The notes under the pieces: model-generated | The model's input: the letters and a program-made list of their open reading frames with translations, nothing else | Database searches by the model: none | Told to the model about the DNA's origin: nothing | NCBI RefSeq assembly: GCF_039528515.1 | Contig: NZ_BAAALT010000003.1 | Location: 186,001-250,000, forward strand | Source of the DNA: Luedemannella flava | Lineage (GTDB): Bacteria; Actinomycetota; Actinomycetes; Mycobacteriales; Micromonosporaceae | DNA: 64,000 nucleotides | Direction: 5' to 3' | Part shown: one piece after another, positions 7,762 through 15,124 of the stretch | Position numbering within the stretch: position 1 is the first letter of the stretch | How the letters are laid out: every line of letters starts with the position of its first letter | Made by a program: the position numbers and the translations under genes

Positions 7762-8220
7762 ATGGTCATCGACACGATGCAGGACCGGCTCGCCGCGCAT
7801 CCGTTCCTCGCGGGACTGCCGGTCGAGTGGCTGGAGCCCATGTCGCACCACGCGTGCCGGTCAGCCCGGCACGCCGGCGACCGGCTCTTCCACGAGGGCA
7901 CCCCGGCCCGTCGCTTCTGGCTGCTCGTCGAGGGCCGGGTCGCGCTGGACACCACCGTGCGCGGCCGGGGCGAGGTCGTGGTGGACACGCTGGGCCCTGG
8001 TGCGGTGCTCGGTTGGTCCTGGCTCTTTGTGCCCCGCACCTGGCACTTCGGCGCGGTGGCCGTGGCGCCGACGCAGGCCATCGAGTTCGACGCGGCCGGC
8101 GTGCTGCGGCTGTGCGACCGCGACCCGGCGCTCGGGTACGAACTGAGCCGCCGGTTCCTCGCCGTGATGCTGGATCGGCTGCAGGCCACTCGGTCGCGCC
8201 TGCCTGACGTGGTGCGTTAG
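7762..8220 (+). CDS. Small Crp-like cyclic nucleotide-binding-domain protein without DNA-binding domain
   Basis: This 152-residue protein is a single cNMP-binding beta-roll (residues ~15-135: HAGDRLFHEGTPARRFWLLVEGRVAL, then GPGAVLGWSWLFVPRTWHFGA). No helix-turn-helix follows, so it cannot act as an ordinary Crp regulator. The phosphate-binding cassette is degenerate: the usual Arg is replaced in the run WHFGAVAVAP, so cAMP binding is doubtful. A strong AGAGGAGGACATC ribosome site precedes the ATG. Its place directly behind pntB suggests a redox-sensing or regulatory partner. The same layout, transhydrogenase plus orphan CNB, suggests dormancy or low-oxygen metabolism, but that is inference. 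Confidence 0.8.
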   Translation: MVIDTMQDRLAAHPFLAGLPVEWLEPMSHHACRSARHAGDRLFHEGTPARRFWLLVEGRVALDTTVRGRGEVVVDTLGPGAVLGWSWLFVPRTWHFGAVAVAPTQAIEFDAAGVLRLCDRDPALGYELSRRFLAVMLDRLQATRSRLPDVVR

Positions 8221-8588
8221 TGGCCTGACCGCGCAGCAGGTGATCCGTCAGGTGGCACCCGCTCTGTGCTCATTGGGCAGTTAGGTGTGCGGCGGGACAG
8301 GAAAGCGTCATACACGCACCGCACCGTGGGCAAATATATTGAACAATCTGCATGTGACCTCGATCTATTTATCCTATTTGGACCGCACAGATCCATTCTC
8401 GATCTCCCATAACCGCTCGTCGCTGACGCTGTGCCGCTGGGCGAAACGGTGTGCCGCCGGCGCGGGAGACTCCTTGACGCATGGGCATGAGTCGATTAAT
8501 TTGCGGCCAGGCAATTTAGATTTTACGAAACTTTCGAAGCCACGTCGGCGCGGCCGGCGTGGCTCGGCGCCTGGACAGAAGGGCTGAA
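8221..8588. promoter_or_regulatory. Hemicellulose operon promoter region: LacI-type operator and leader hairpin
   Basis: These 368 bp lack a credible gene and are AT-rich for this genome (8325-8420 and 8495-8535). A perfect palindrome CGAAACTTTCG lies at 8526-8536, of the CGAA-N-TTCG type bound by LacI-family xylan regulators in streptomycetes. Immediately downstream, 8538-8564 forms a near-perfect 12-bp hairpin (AGCCACG...CGTGGCT arms, inner CGGC/GCCG, 3-nt loop) ending 24 nt before the permease ATG. I see no clear terminator for the preceding gene. Confidence 0.6.
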
Positions 8589-9518
8589 ATGGCGAATGAG
8601 CTGCCAAAGCCGCGGCGGCTGACGTGGCGAAGGGCCCTTCGACGGGACTGGCGGCTGTACTCGTTGGCGCTCCTGCCCCTGCTGTTTTTCGCCATCTTCC
8701 GATACGTACCGATGCTCGGGAACGTCATCGCCTTTCGGCGCTACACGCCCGGCGGGAGCCTGTTCGGCGAGCGCTGGGTGGGCCTGCGGTACGTGAAGCT
8801 GTTCCTGGGCGACCCCACGTTCTGGCACGTCTTCACGAACACGCTGCTGCTCGGCGTGCTGACCCTGCTCTTCCTGTTCCCGCTGCCGATCGTGCTGGCG
8901 CTCCTGCTCAACGAGGTGCGCAGCCGGTTCTTCAAGCGGTTCGTGCAGACCGTGTCGTACCTGCCGCACTTCCTGTCCATCGTGGTCGTGGCCGGTCTGA
9001 TCTTCCAGATCCTGTCCATGGACGGCGTGGTGAACCAGGCGCTGCAGGCGGTCGGCCACGACCGGATCCCGTTCATGCAGCAGCCCGAATGGTTCCGCAC
9101 CATCTATGTCTCCTCCGAGGTCTGGCAGACGGTCGGCTGGGGCACGATCCTCTACCTCGCCGCGCTCACCACGATCGACGACAACCTGTACGAGGCGGCG
9201 CGCATGGACGGCGCGAACCGCTGGCGCCAGACCTGGCACGTCACGCTGCCCGGCATCCGGCCCACGGCGGTCACCCTGCTGATCCTCAACATCGGCACGT
9301 TCATGGCGGTCGGCTTCGAGAAGATCCTGCTGCTGTACAACCCGCTGACCTACCCCACGGCGGACGTCATCTCGACGTACCTGTACCGGGTCGGTGTGGT
9401 CTCCGGGTCGTTCAGCTACGCCGCCGCCATCGGCCTGTTCGAGTCGATCATCGGGTTGATCCTCGTGCTCAGCGCGAACACGATCTCCCGCCGCACGGTG
9501 GGAGCGAGCCTGTGGTGA
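8589..9518 (+). CDS. Oligosaccharide ABC transporter permease, LplB type
   Basis: This 309-residue permease has about six membrane helices. The order RRDWRLYSLALLPLLFFAIF, YVPMLGNVIAFRRYTP, then NTLLLGVLTLLFLFPLPIVL is typical of LplB partners for complex plant oligosaccharides. The ATPase-contact EAA loop reads EAARMDGANRWRQTWHVTLP near residues 200-220. ATG 8589 was preferred over a GTG ten codons upstream because MANELPK starts at the usual family position and GAAGGG lies just before it. Its TGA overlaps the GTG of the second permease. First gene of a six- or seven-gene hemicellulose operon; no ATPase is encoded here, so a shared MsiK-type ATPase is likely. Confidence 0.9.
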   Translation: MANELPKPRRLTWRRALRRDWRLYSLALLPLLFFAIFRYVPMLGNVIAFRRYTPGGSLFGERWVGLRYVKLFLGDPTFWHVFTNTLLLGVLTLLFLFPLPIVLALLLNEVRSRFFKRFVQTVSYLPHFLSIVVVAGLIFQILSMDGVVNQALQAVGHDRIPFMQQPEWFRTIYVSSEVWQTVGWGTILYLAALTTIDDNLYEAARMDGANRWRQTWHVTLPGIRPTAVTLLILNIGTFMAVGFEKILLLYNPLTYPTADVISTYLYRVGVVSGSFSYAAAIGLFESIIGLILVLSANTISRRTVGASLW

Positions 9519-10390
9519 AGATCAGGCAGAGCCGGGGGGCCCGGGTCTTCAACGTCGTCAACACGGTGATCCTGCTCGGCGTGGTGGTCGTGACGCTGTA
9601 CCCCTTCGGCAACGTCCTCGCCCGCTCGTTCAGCGGCGAGCACTACATCCGGTCCGGGCAGGTGAACCTGCTGCCGAAGGGGTTCAACCTCACCACGTAC
9701 AAGACGGTGATGTCGGACCCGGTGTTCTGGACCAACTACCGCAACACCCTTCTTTACACGGTCGTCGCCACCGCCATCGCGATGGTCCTGACCACCTGCT
9801 ACGCGTACGTGCTGTCCAAGCACCACCTCAAGGGGCGCGGGCTGCTCGTCGGCGTCGCGCTGTTCACGATGTTCTTCAACGGCGGTCTGATCCCCAACTA
9901 CGTGCTCGTCAGCGGGCTCGGGCTGCGCAACACCATCTGGGCCATCGTGCTGCCCAACGCGATCAACGTGTTCAACCTGCTGGTGATGAAGGCGTTCTTC
10001 GAGAGCCTGCCGGTCGACCTCGAGGAGGCCGCGGCCGTCGACGGGCTCAGCACGTACGGGATCTTCGGGCGGATCGTGCTGCCACTGTCGAAAGCCGTTA
10101 TCGCCACGATGGTCCTGTTCTACGCCGTGACCTTCTGGAACTCGTGGTTCAGCGCGTTCCTCTACCTCGACCGGACCGACCTGTTCCCGGTCACGGTCTA
10201 TCTGCGCAACCTGATCGCCGGCGCTACCGGCGGGTCCGACATCGGCACCGCCAGCGAGACCGCGCTGCAGATCGGGGCCAACATCCAGGCGGTGACGATC
10301 GTGCTCACCGTCCTGCCCATCATGCTCGTCTATCCCTTCATCCAGCGGTACTTCGTCCGGGGCGTGATGCTCGGCGCCGTCAAGGGATAG
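9515..10390 (+). CDS. Oligosaccharide ABC transporter permease, YtcP/AraQ type
   Basis: This 291-residue second permease completes the heterodimeric channel. Hydrophobic segments include VVNTVILLGVVVVTLYPFGN and the block TNYRNTLLYTVVATAIAMVL. The EAA loop reads EEAAAVDGLSTYGIFGRIVLP. The final residues YPFIQRYFVRGVMLGAVKG are the hallmark C-terminus of the YtcP/LplC group. The GTG start overlaps the previous stop in a GTGA. It ends 33 bp before the binding-protein gene. Confidence 0.9.
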   Translation: MKIRQSRGARVFNVVNTVILLGVVVVTLYPFGNVLARSFSGEHYIRSGQVNLLPKGFNLTTYKTVMSDPVFWTNYRNTLLYTVVATAIAMVLTTCYAYVLSKHHLKGRGLLVGVALFTMFFNGGLIPNYVLVSGLGLRNTIWAIVLPNAINVFNLLVMKAFFESLPVDLEEAAAVDGLSTYGIFGRIVLPLSKAVIATMVLFYAVTFWNSWFSAFLYLDRTDLFPVTVYLRNLIAGATGGSDIGTASETALQIGANIQAVTIVLTVLPIMLVYPFIQRYFVRGVMLGAVKG

Positions 10391-10423
10391 CGACACCCCT
10401 CAATCCACCGAAAGGGAGCCGTC

Positions 10424-12076
10424 ATGTCCACACTCTCGAGGCGGCAGGTTCTGGCCGCCGCCGGGGTCGCGGGTGCCGCCGCGGTCGTCGGCGGCGCGCT
10501 CGCCGGCTGCGACAGCGAGGAGTCCGGGGGCAACCTCGACGACAAGCGCGCGGGCGCCATGGAGAAGTACGCGGTCGGTGACCAGTTCAAGGCCACCGAG
10601 CCGATCACCCTGCCGATCATGCTGCTGTCGAACGCGGCATATCCGTACAAGAAGGAGTGGCTTTTCTTCTCCGAGCTGACCAAGCGGACGAACGTCACCC
10701 TGGAGCCGACCGTCATCCCGGGCAGCGACTACAACCAGAAGCGGTCCGTGATGATCAGTGCCGGCGACGCGCCCGCGATCATCCCGAAGACGTACCACCC
10801 CGACGAGGAGCAGTACATCGCCGGCGGCGCCATCCTGCCCGTCAGCGACTACCTCGACTACATGCCGCACTTCAAGGACAAGATCGCCAAGTGGAACCTG
10901 AACGGCGACCTTGACCAGTGGCGTCAGGCCGACGGCAAGTTCTACCTGCTGCCGGGCGTGCACGAGGACGTGTGGATCGACTACTCGCTGGCCGTGCGCA
11001 CCGACATCATGACCAAACTGGGCATCGCCACGCCGCAGACCTGGGACGACGTGGCCGCCATGCTGCGCACGATGAGGGCGGCGTATCCGGACAACTACCC
11101 GTTCTCCGACCGCTGGAGCACGCCGCCGAACCCCGGCGCGAACAACCTGCTCAGCATCACGAGCCAGAACTACGGCACCTGGGCCGGCTGGGCCTGGCTG
11201 CCGGCGCAGTGGGACCCGGCGACCAGCAAGTTCGCGTACACGGGCGCCACCGAGCAGTACAAGCAGGTGCTGACGTACCTCAACGGGCTGGTGAAGGAGA
11301 AGCTGCTCGACCCGGAGAGCTTCACCCAGACCGACGACAACGCGCGGCAGAAGTTCGCCAGCGGCAAGTCGTTCGTCATCAGCTGCAACGCGCAGACCCT
11401 GGTCAACGAGGCCCGCAAGGACATCGAGAAGCTCGCGGGCGCCACCGTCATCAAGATCCCGCAGCCGATGGGCCCGCTCGGCGCCGTCAAGCAGGGCACC
11501 CGCCTCGAGAACGGCATCATGATCTCCGCGAAGGCCAGGGACAGCAAGAACTTCGTGGCCATGCTGCAGTTCATCGACTGGCTGTGGTACTCCGACGAGG
11601 GCCAGATGTTCGCCAAGTGGGGCGTGCAGGGCACGACCTACACGGGCGGCTACGCCACCAACGACTTCAAGCTGAACCCGGAGATCACCTGGGCCGGCAT
11701 CAACGCGGGCGCGCCCAAGAGCCTCCAGGTGGAGTACGGCTTCGCCAACGGCGTGTTCGCCTACGGCGGCAGCACCCAGCACCTCGAGTCGCAGTTCTCG
11801 CCCGAGGAGAAGGAGTTCCAGAAGGTCATGACGGCGCGGCGCACGCTGCCGCAGCCGCCCCCGCACCCGCTCAACGCCGACGAGCGTGAGCAGGCCTCCC
11901 TGTGGGAGACGGGCCTCAAGGACCACGTGAACCAGCAGACGCTCAAGTTCATCCTGGGCCAACGGCCGCTCACCGACTGGGACGCCTACGTCGCCGAGCT
12001 CAAGGGCAAGAACATGGAGCAGTACGTGAACCTGGTCAACGGCGCCTACGAGCGCTACAAGAAGGAACACGGCTAA
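10424..12076 (+). CDS. Tat-exported lipoprotein oligosaccharide-binding protein, LplA type
   Basis: This 550-residue solute-binding protein of the large LplA class binds hemicellulose-derived oligosaccharides at the cell surface. The signal has twin Arg at residues 6-7 (SRRQVLAAAGVAG) and lipobox LAGC with Cys29. The mature region shows the family's aromatic-rich segments (QNYGTWAGWAWLPAQW; FIDWLWYSDEGQMFAKWGV). A GAAAGGGAG ribosome site precedes the ATG. The unusual length (~550 versus ~420) is normal for LplA-like proteins working with LplB/YtcP permeases. The glycosidases downstream suggest glucurono- or galacto-xylan fragments as ligand. Confidence 0.9.
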   Translation: MSTLSRRQVLAAAGVAGAAAVVGGALAGCDSEESGGNLDDKRAGAMEKYAVGDQFKATEPITLPIMLLSNAAYPYKKEWLFFSELTKRTNVTLEPTVIPGSDYNQKRSVMISAGDAPAIIPKTYHPDEEQYIAGGAILPVSDYLDYMPHFKDKIAKWNLNGDLDQWRQADGKFYLLPGVHEDVWIDYSLAVRTDIMTKLGIATPQTWDDVAAMLRTMRAAYPDNYPFSDRWSTPPNPGANNLLSITSQNYGTWAGWAWLPAQWDPATSKFAYTGATEQYKQVLTYLNGLVKEKLLDPESFTQTDDNARQKFASGKSFVISCNAQTLVNEARKDIEKLAGATVIKIPQPMGPLGAVKQGTRLENGIMISAKARDSKNFVAMLQFIDWLWYSDEGQMFAKWGVQGTTYTGGYATNDFKLNPEITWAGINAGAPKSLQVEYGFANGVFAYGGSTQHLESQFSPEEKEFQKVMTARRTLPQPPPHPLNADEREQASLWETGLKDHVNQQTLKFILGQRPLTDWDAYVAELKGKNMEQYVNLVNGAYERYKKEHG

Positions 12077-12077
12077 G

Positions 12078-12374
12078 TTGATCATCGTCCCCGACGGCCC
12101 GACCGGCCGGCTGTCCGACGCATGGCGGTTCTGCGTCGGCACCGGCCGGTTCGAGCTCGCCCTGCGTCGCGACTACCAGGACTCGCTCGCGCTCGTCCAG
12201 TCCGACATCGGCTTCCGGTACATCCGTGGGCACGGGCTGCTCTGCGACGGCGTCCGGTACTCGTTCACGTACGTCGACCAGGTGATCGACGCATACCGGA
12301 AGCTGGGTGCCGTCGTCGACGAGACGCCGCCGTGGCACGAGGACGCGCGGCTGCTGGGGCACGGGCATGAGTAA
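12078..12374 (+). pseudogene. GH39 (beta-xylosidase-type) N-terminal remnant
   Basis: This 98-codon frame from TTG 12078 contains WRFCVGTGRFELALRRDYQD followed by IGFRYIRGHGLLCDGV and YSFTYVDQVIDAY, matching the start of GH39 xylosidases, which are usually ~500 residues. The match breaks after YRKLGA, where GH39 proteins continue into the barrel with a GLRPFVELGFMP-type strand; here only ~20 unrelated residues follow before the stop. I read it as a deleted GH39 gene. It sits 1 bp after the binding-protein stop and overlaps the DUF624 start by 8 bp, so translational coupling persists. It might still be made as a short protein. Confidence 0.6.
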
Positions 12375-13053
12375 CATCGCGGGCGTGCGCGAGTTCGGGG
12401 AGGGGCCGCTGTCGCGGGCGGCCGCGACGGTCTACACCATGCTCGTCGTCGAGATCCTGCTGCTGGTCACCGCGGCGCCCGGGCTGGTCGTGCTGGTCCT
12501 GCTCGACCGGGACGTGAGCAACCTGCCGCTCGTCGCGGCGTGCGCGCTGCCGCTGGGCCCGGCCCTGTCCGCCGCCGTCTACGCCCTGCACCACCGGCGG
12601 GCGGACGTGGCCGACCTGCGGCCGGCGGCGGCGTTCTGGCGCGGGTACCGGCTCAATGCCGTGGGCGTGCTCAAGGTCTGGGTCCCGGCGCTCGTCTGGC
12701 TCGCGATCGTGGCCGTGGGGCTGGCCAACTTCAGGGCCACCGGGCTGCCCGGGTGGTGGGCCGTGCTGCTGGCGCTCGTCGGGGCCGGGGCGTCGCTGTG
12801 GACCACGAACGCGCTGGTCATCACGTCGCTGTTCGCGTTCCGGGGACGGGATGTGGCGCGGCTCGCCGGGCACTTTCTGACCCGCACGCCCGGCGTCACG
12901 CTCGCGAACGCCTGCCTTCTCATCGTGGCCGGCGGCGTCGTGTGGGTCTCGTCGGAGGCCGTCGCGGCCCTGCTGGGCTCGGTGTTCGTGGCGATGCTGC
13001 TGCGCAACAGCCGGCCCCTGTTCGACGCGGTCCGACGGGAGTTCACGGCATGA
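12367..13053 (+). CDS. DUF624 (YesL-like) membrane protein
   Basis: This 228-residue integral membrane protein has about five or six helices, starting with VYTMLVVEILLLVTAAPGLV. DUF624 proteins (YesL in Bacillus) habitually lie in operons with LplABC-like transporters and glycosidases; the exact role is unknown. Family traits include the short N-terminus GPLSRAAATVYTMLVVEIL and the segment PLGPALSAAVYALHHRR. ATG 12367 overlaps the GH39 remnant; its TGA overlaps the ATG of the 25-codon linker ORF. Confidence 0.85.
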   Translation: MSNIAGVREFGEGPLSRAAATVYTMLVVEILLLVTAAPGLVVLVLLDRDVSNLPLVAACALPLGPALSAAVYALHHRRADVADLRPAAAFWRGYRLNAVGVLKVWVPALVWLAIVAVGLANFRATGLPGWWAVLLALVGAGASLWTTNALVITSLFAFRGRDVARLAGHFLTRTPGVTLANACLLIVAGGVVWVSSEAVAALLGSVFVAMLLRNSRPLFDAVRREFTA

Positions 13054-13127
13054 GCGAGCGTCGCGAGCGAATCATCGGCGCAGGTTTCCTTCATGCCGTC
13101 GCCTCGCGAAGCGAGGTGGCGGCATGA
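13050..13127 (+). CDS. 25-codon translationally coupled linker ORF (dispersed element, copy A)
   Basis: ATG 13050 overlaps the DUF624 stop (ATGA) and its own TGA overlaps the GH42 ATG (ATGA), so ribosomes can pass through all three. The peptide begins MSERRERIIGAG and ends SRSEVAA. A second element of exactly the same length (78 bp, same overlaps, MTERSEGIIK...REVAA) lies at 57599-57676 between unrelated genes. The tail GAGGTGGCGGCATG doubles as the ribosome site for the next gene. It may be a small mobile or repeat-derived spacer rather than a functional peptide. Confidence 0.6.
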   Translation: MSERRERIIGAGFLHAVASRSEVAA

Positions 13128-15124
13128 AGGTGCTTTTCGGGGGCGATTACAACCCGGAGCAGTGGCCCGAGACGGTGTGGGACGAGGACTACAAGCTGTT
13201 CGACCTGGCCGGGATCGACACGGTCACGGTCGGGGTGTTCGCGTGGGCGTCGACGCAGCCCGGGCCGGACGTCTACGACTTCGCCGTGCTGGATCGCGTC
13301 GTGGAGCGGGCCGCCGCCGAGGGGCGGGCGGTCTGCCTGGCCACCGGGACCGGCGCGCTGCCGCCGTGGCTCGCCCGCGCCCATCCCGAGGTCAACCGCA
13401 CCGACTTCGAGGGCCGCCGGCACCGGTACGGGCAGCGGCACAACGCCTGCCCCAGCTCGCCGGTGTTCCGGCGGCTGTCGGCCGAACTGGCCCGCCGGGT
13501 CGGGCAGCGCTACGCCGCGCACCCGTCGGTCGTGGCGTGGCACGTCGGCAACGAGTACGGCGGGGCGTGCTACTGCGACCTGTGCGCCGAGGCGTTCCGC
13601 GACTGGCTGCGCGCCCGCTACGGGAGCCTCGACGCGCTCAACGAGGCCTGGTACACGACGTTCTGGTCGCACACGTTCACCGACTGGGCGCAGATCGAGC
13701 CGCCGTCGGCGCTGACCGAGCACTGGCGCGGCCCCGACCACACCGCGTTCCCCACGATGACGCTGGACTACCTGCGGTTCACCTCCGACGCGCTGCTCGC
13801 CAACTTCATCGACGAGAAGGCGGCGATCAGGGAGTCCAGCCCGGACATCCCGGTGACCACGAACTTCATGGGGCTGTACCGGCCGATCGACTACCACCGG
13901 TGGGCGCCGCACCTGGACTTCGCGTCGTGGGACAACTACCCGCCCGACGACCGGTCCCACGCCCGGATGGCGCTCGCCCACGACCTCATGCGCGGCCTCA
14001 AGGACGGCGCGCCGTTCTGGCTCATGGAGCAGACGCCGAGCTTCACCGCCTGCCGCGACGTCAACCCGCTCAAGCGCCCCGGGATCATGCGGCTGTGGAG
14101 CTGGCAGGCCGTCGCGCACGGCGCCGACGCCGTGCTGTTCTTCCAGCTGCGAGCCTCGCGCGGGGCGTGCGAGAAGTACCACGGCGCGGTCATCGGGCAC
14201 GCGGGCCGGTCGGACACGAGGGTGTTCACCGAGGTCGCCGCGCTGGGCGCGGAACTGTCGCGGCTCGGCGACGCGACCCTGGGAGCCCGCACGCCGGCAG
14301 GCGTGGCGCTGCTGTTCGACTGGGACAGCTGGTGGGCGCTGGAGATCACCGACGGTCCGTCGCGGCTGGTTCGCTACCTCGACGTGGTGCTCGCCTACTA
14401 CCGGGCGCTGTGGGACGCGGGCGTCGACGTGGACGTGCTGCCCGTGGCCGCCGACCTGTCGTCGTACGACGTGGTCGTCGCCCCTGCGCTGTACATGGTC
14501 AAGGGTGACCTGGCGGCGCGGCTGGAGCAGGTGGCCGACCGGGGCGGGTCCGTGCTGACCACGTTCCTGTCCGGGCGCGCCGACGAGAACAACAACGCCT
14601 TCGGCACGGACGTGCCCGGGCCGCTCGGCCCGCTCCTGGGCGTGCGGGTCGACGAGTGGGACGCCCGGGGGGCCGACGTGGTCAACCCGGTCACCCTCGG
14701 CGGCGCGACGGTCGCCTCGAGGCTGCTGTTCGAGCTGGTGGTCCCGCAGGGCGCCGAGGTCGTCGGCACGTACGGGGCCGACTTCTACGCCGGCACGCCG
14801 GCCGTGACCCGCAACGCGTTCGGCGCCGGCCACGGCTGGTACGTCGGCGCCGGGCTCGACCAGGCCGGTGTGTCCTGGGTCGTGGAACGGGTGCTCGACG
14901 GGCACGACCTGCGCGGCCCGTACCCGCACGTGCCCGACCTGGAGACGACCACGCGCGTCGCCGCGGACGGCACCCGGCTGCGGTTCCTGCTCAACCACGG
15001 CGCCGACGCCGTCGACATCGTCGCCCGCGCCGGCGGCGCCGACCTGCTCACCGGCGGTCGCGTTGAGGCGGGCGACCCGATCGGGCTCCCGCCCGGTGGG
15101 GTGCTGGTGCTCCGTGAAGACTGA
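13124..15124 (+). CDS. GH42 beta-galactosidase
   Basis: This 666-residue GH42 enzyme hydrolyses terminal beta-galactosides, or alpha-L-arabinopyranosides in some members. The TIM barrel (residues ~1-380) opens with FGGDYNPEQWP. The acid/base Glu144 lies in WHVGNEYGG and the nucleophile is predicted as Glu302 in WLMEQTPS. A structural zinc cluster is formed by Cys109, Cys149, Cys151 and Cys154, the classic GH42 pattern. Trimerisation and C-terminal beta domains follow. There is no signal peptide, so it acts in the cytoplasm on imported oligosaccharides. Translation is coupled to the linker ORF before it and to the GH67 gene after it. Confidence 0.95.
   Translation: MKVLFGGDYNPEQWPETVWDEDYKLFDLAGIDTVTVGVFAWASTQPGPDVYDFAVLDRVVERAAAEGRAVCLATGTGALPPWLARAHPEVNRTDFEGRRHRYGQRHNACPSSPVFRRLSAELARRVGQRYAAHPSVVAWHVGNEYGGACYCDLCAEAFRDWLRARYGSLDALNEAWYTTFWSHTFTDWAQIEPPSALTEHWRGPDHTAFPTMTLDYLRFTSDALLANFIDEKAAIRESSPDIPVTTNFMGLYRPIDYHRWAPHLDFASWDNYPPDDRSHARMALAHDLMRGLKDGAPFWLMEQTPSFTACRDVNPLKRPGIMRLWSWQAVAHGADAVLFFQLRASRGACEKYHGAVIGHAGRSDTRVFTEVAALGAELSRLGDATLGARTPAGVALLFDWDSWWALEITDGPSRLVRYLDVVLAYYRALWDAGVDVDVLPVAADLSSYDVVVAPALYMVKGDLAARLEQVADRGGSVLTTFLSGRADENNNAFGTDVPGPLGPLLGVRVDEWDARGADVVNPVTLGGATVASRLLFELVVPQGAEVVGTYGADFYAGTPAVTRNAFGAGHGWYVGAGLDQAGVSWVVERVLDGHDLRGPYPHVPDLETTTRVAADGTRLRFLLNHGADAVDIVARAGGADLLTGGRVEAGDPIGLPPGGVLVLRED

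Noticed and set aside
8221..8587. A 100-codon plus-strand frame at 8285-8587 as a gene
   Set aside because: AT-rich promoter DNA, no ribosome site, no recognisable protein, and it covers the operator and hairpin.
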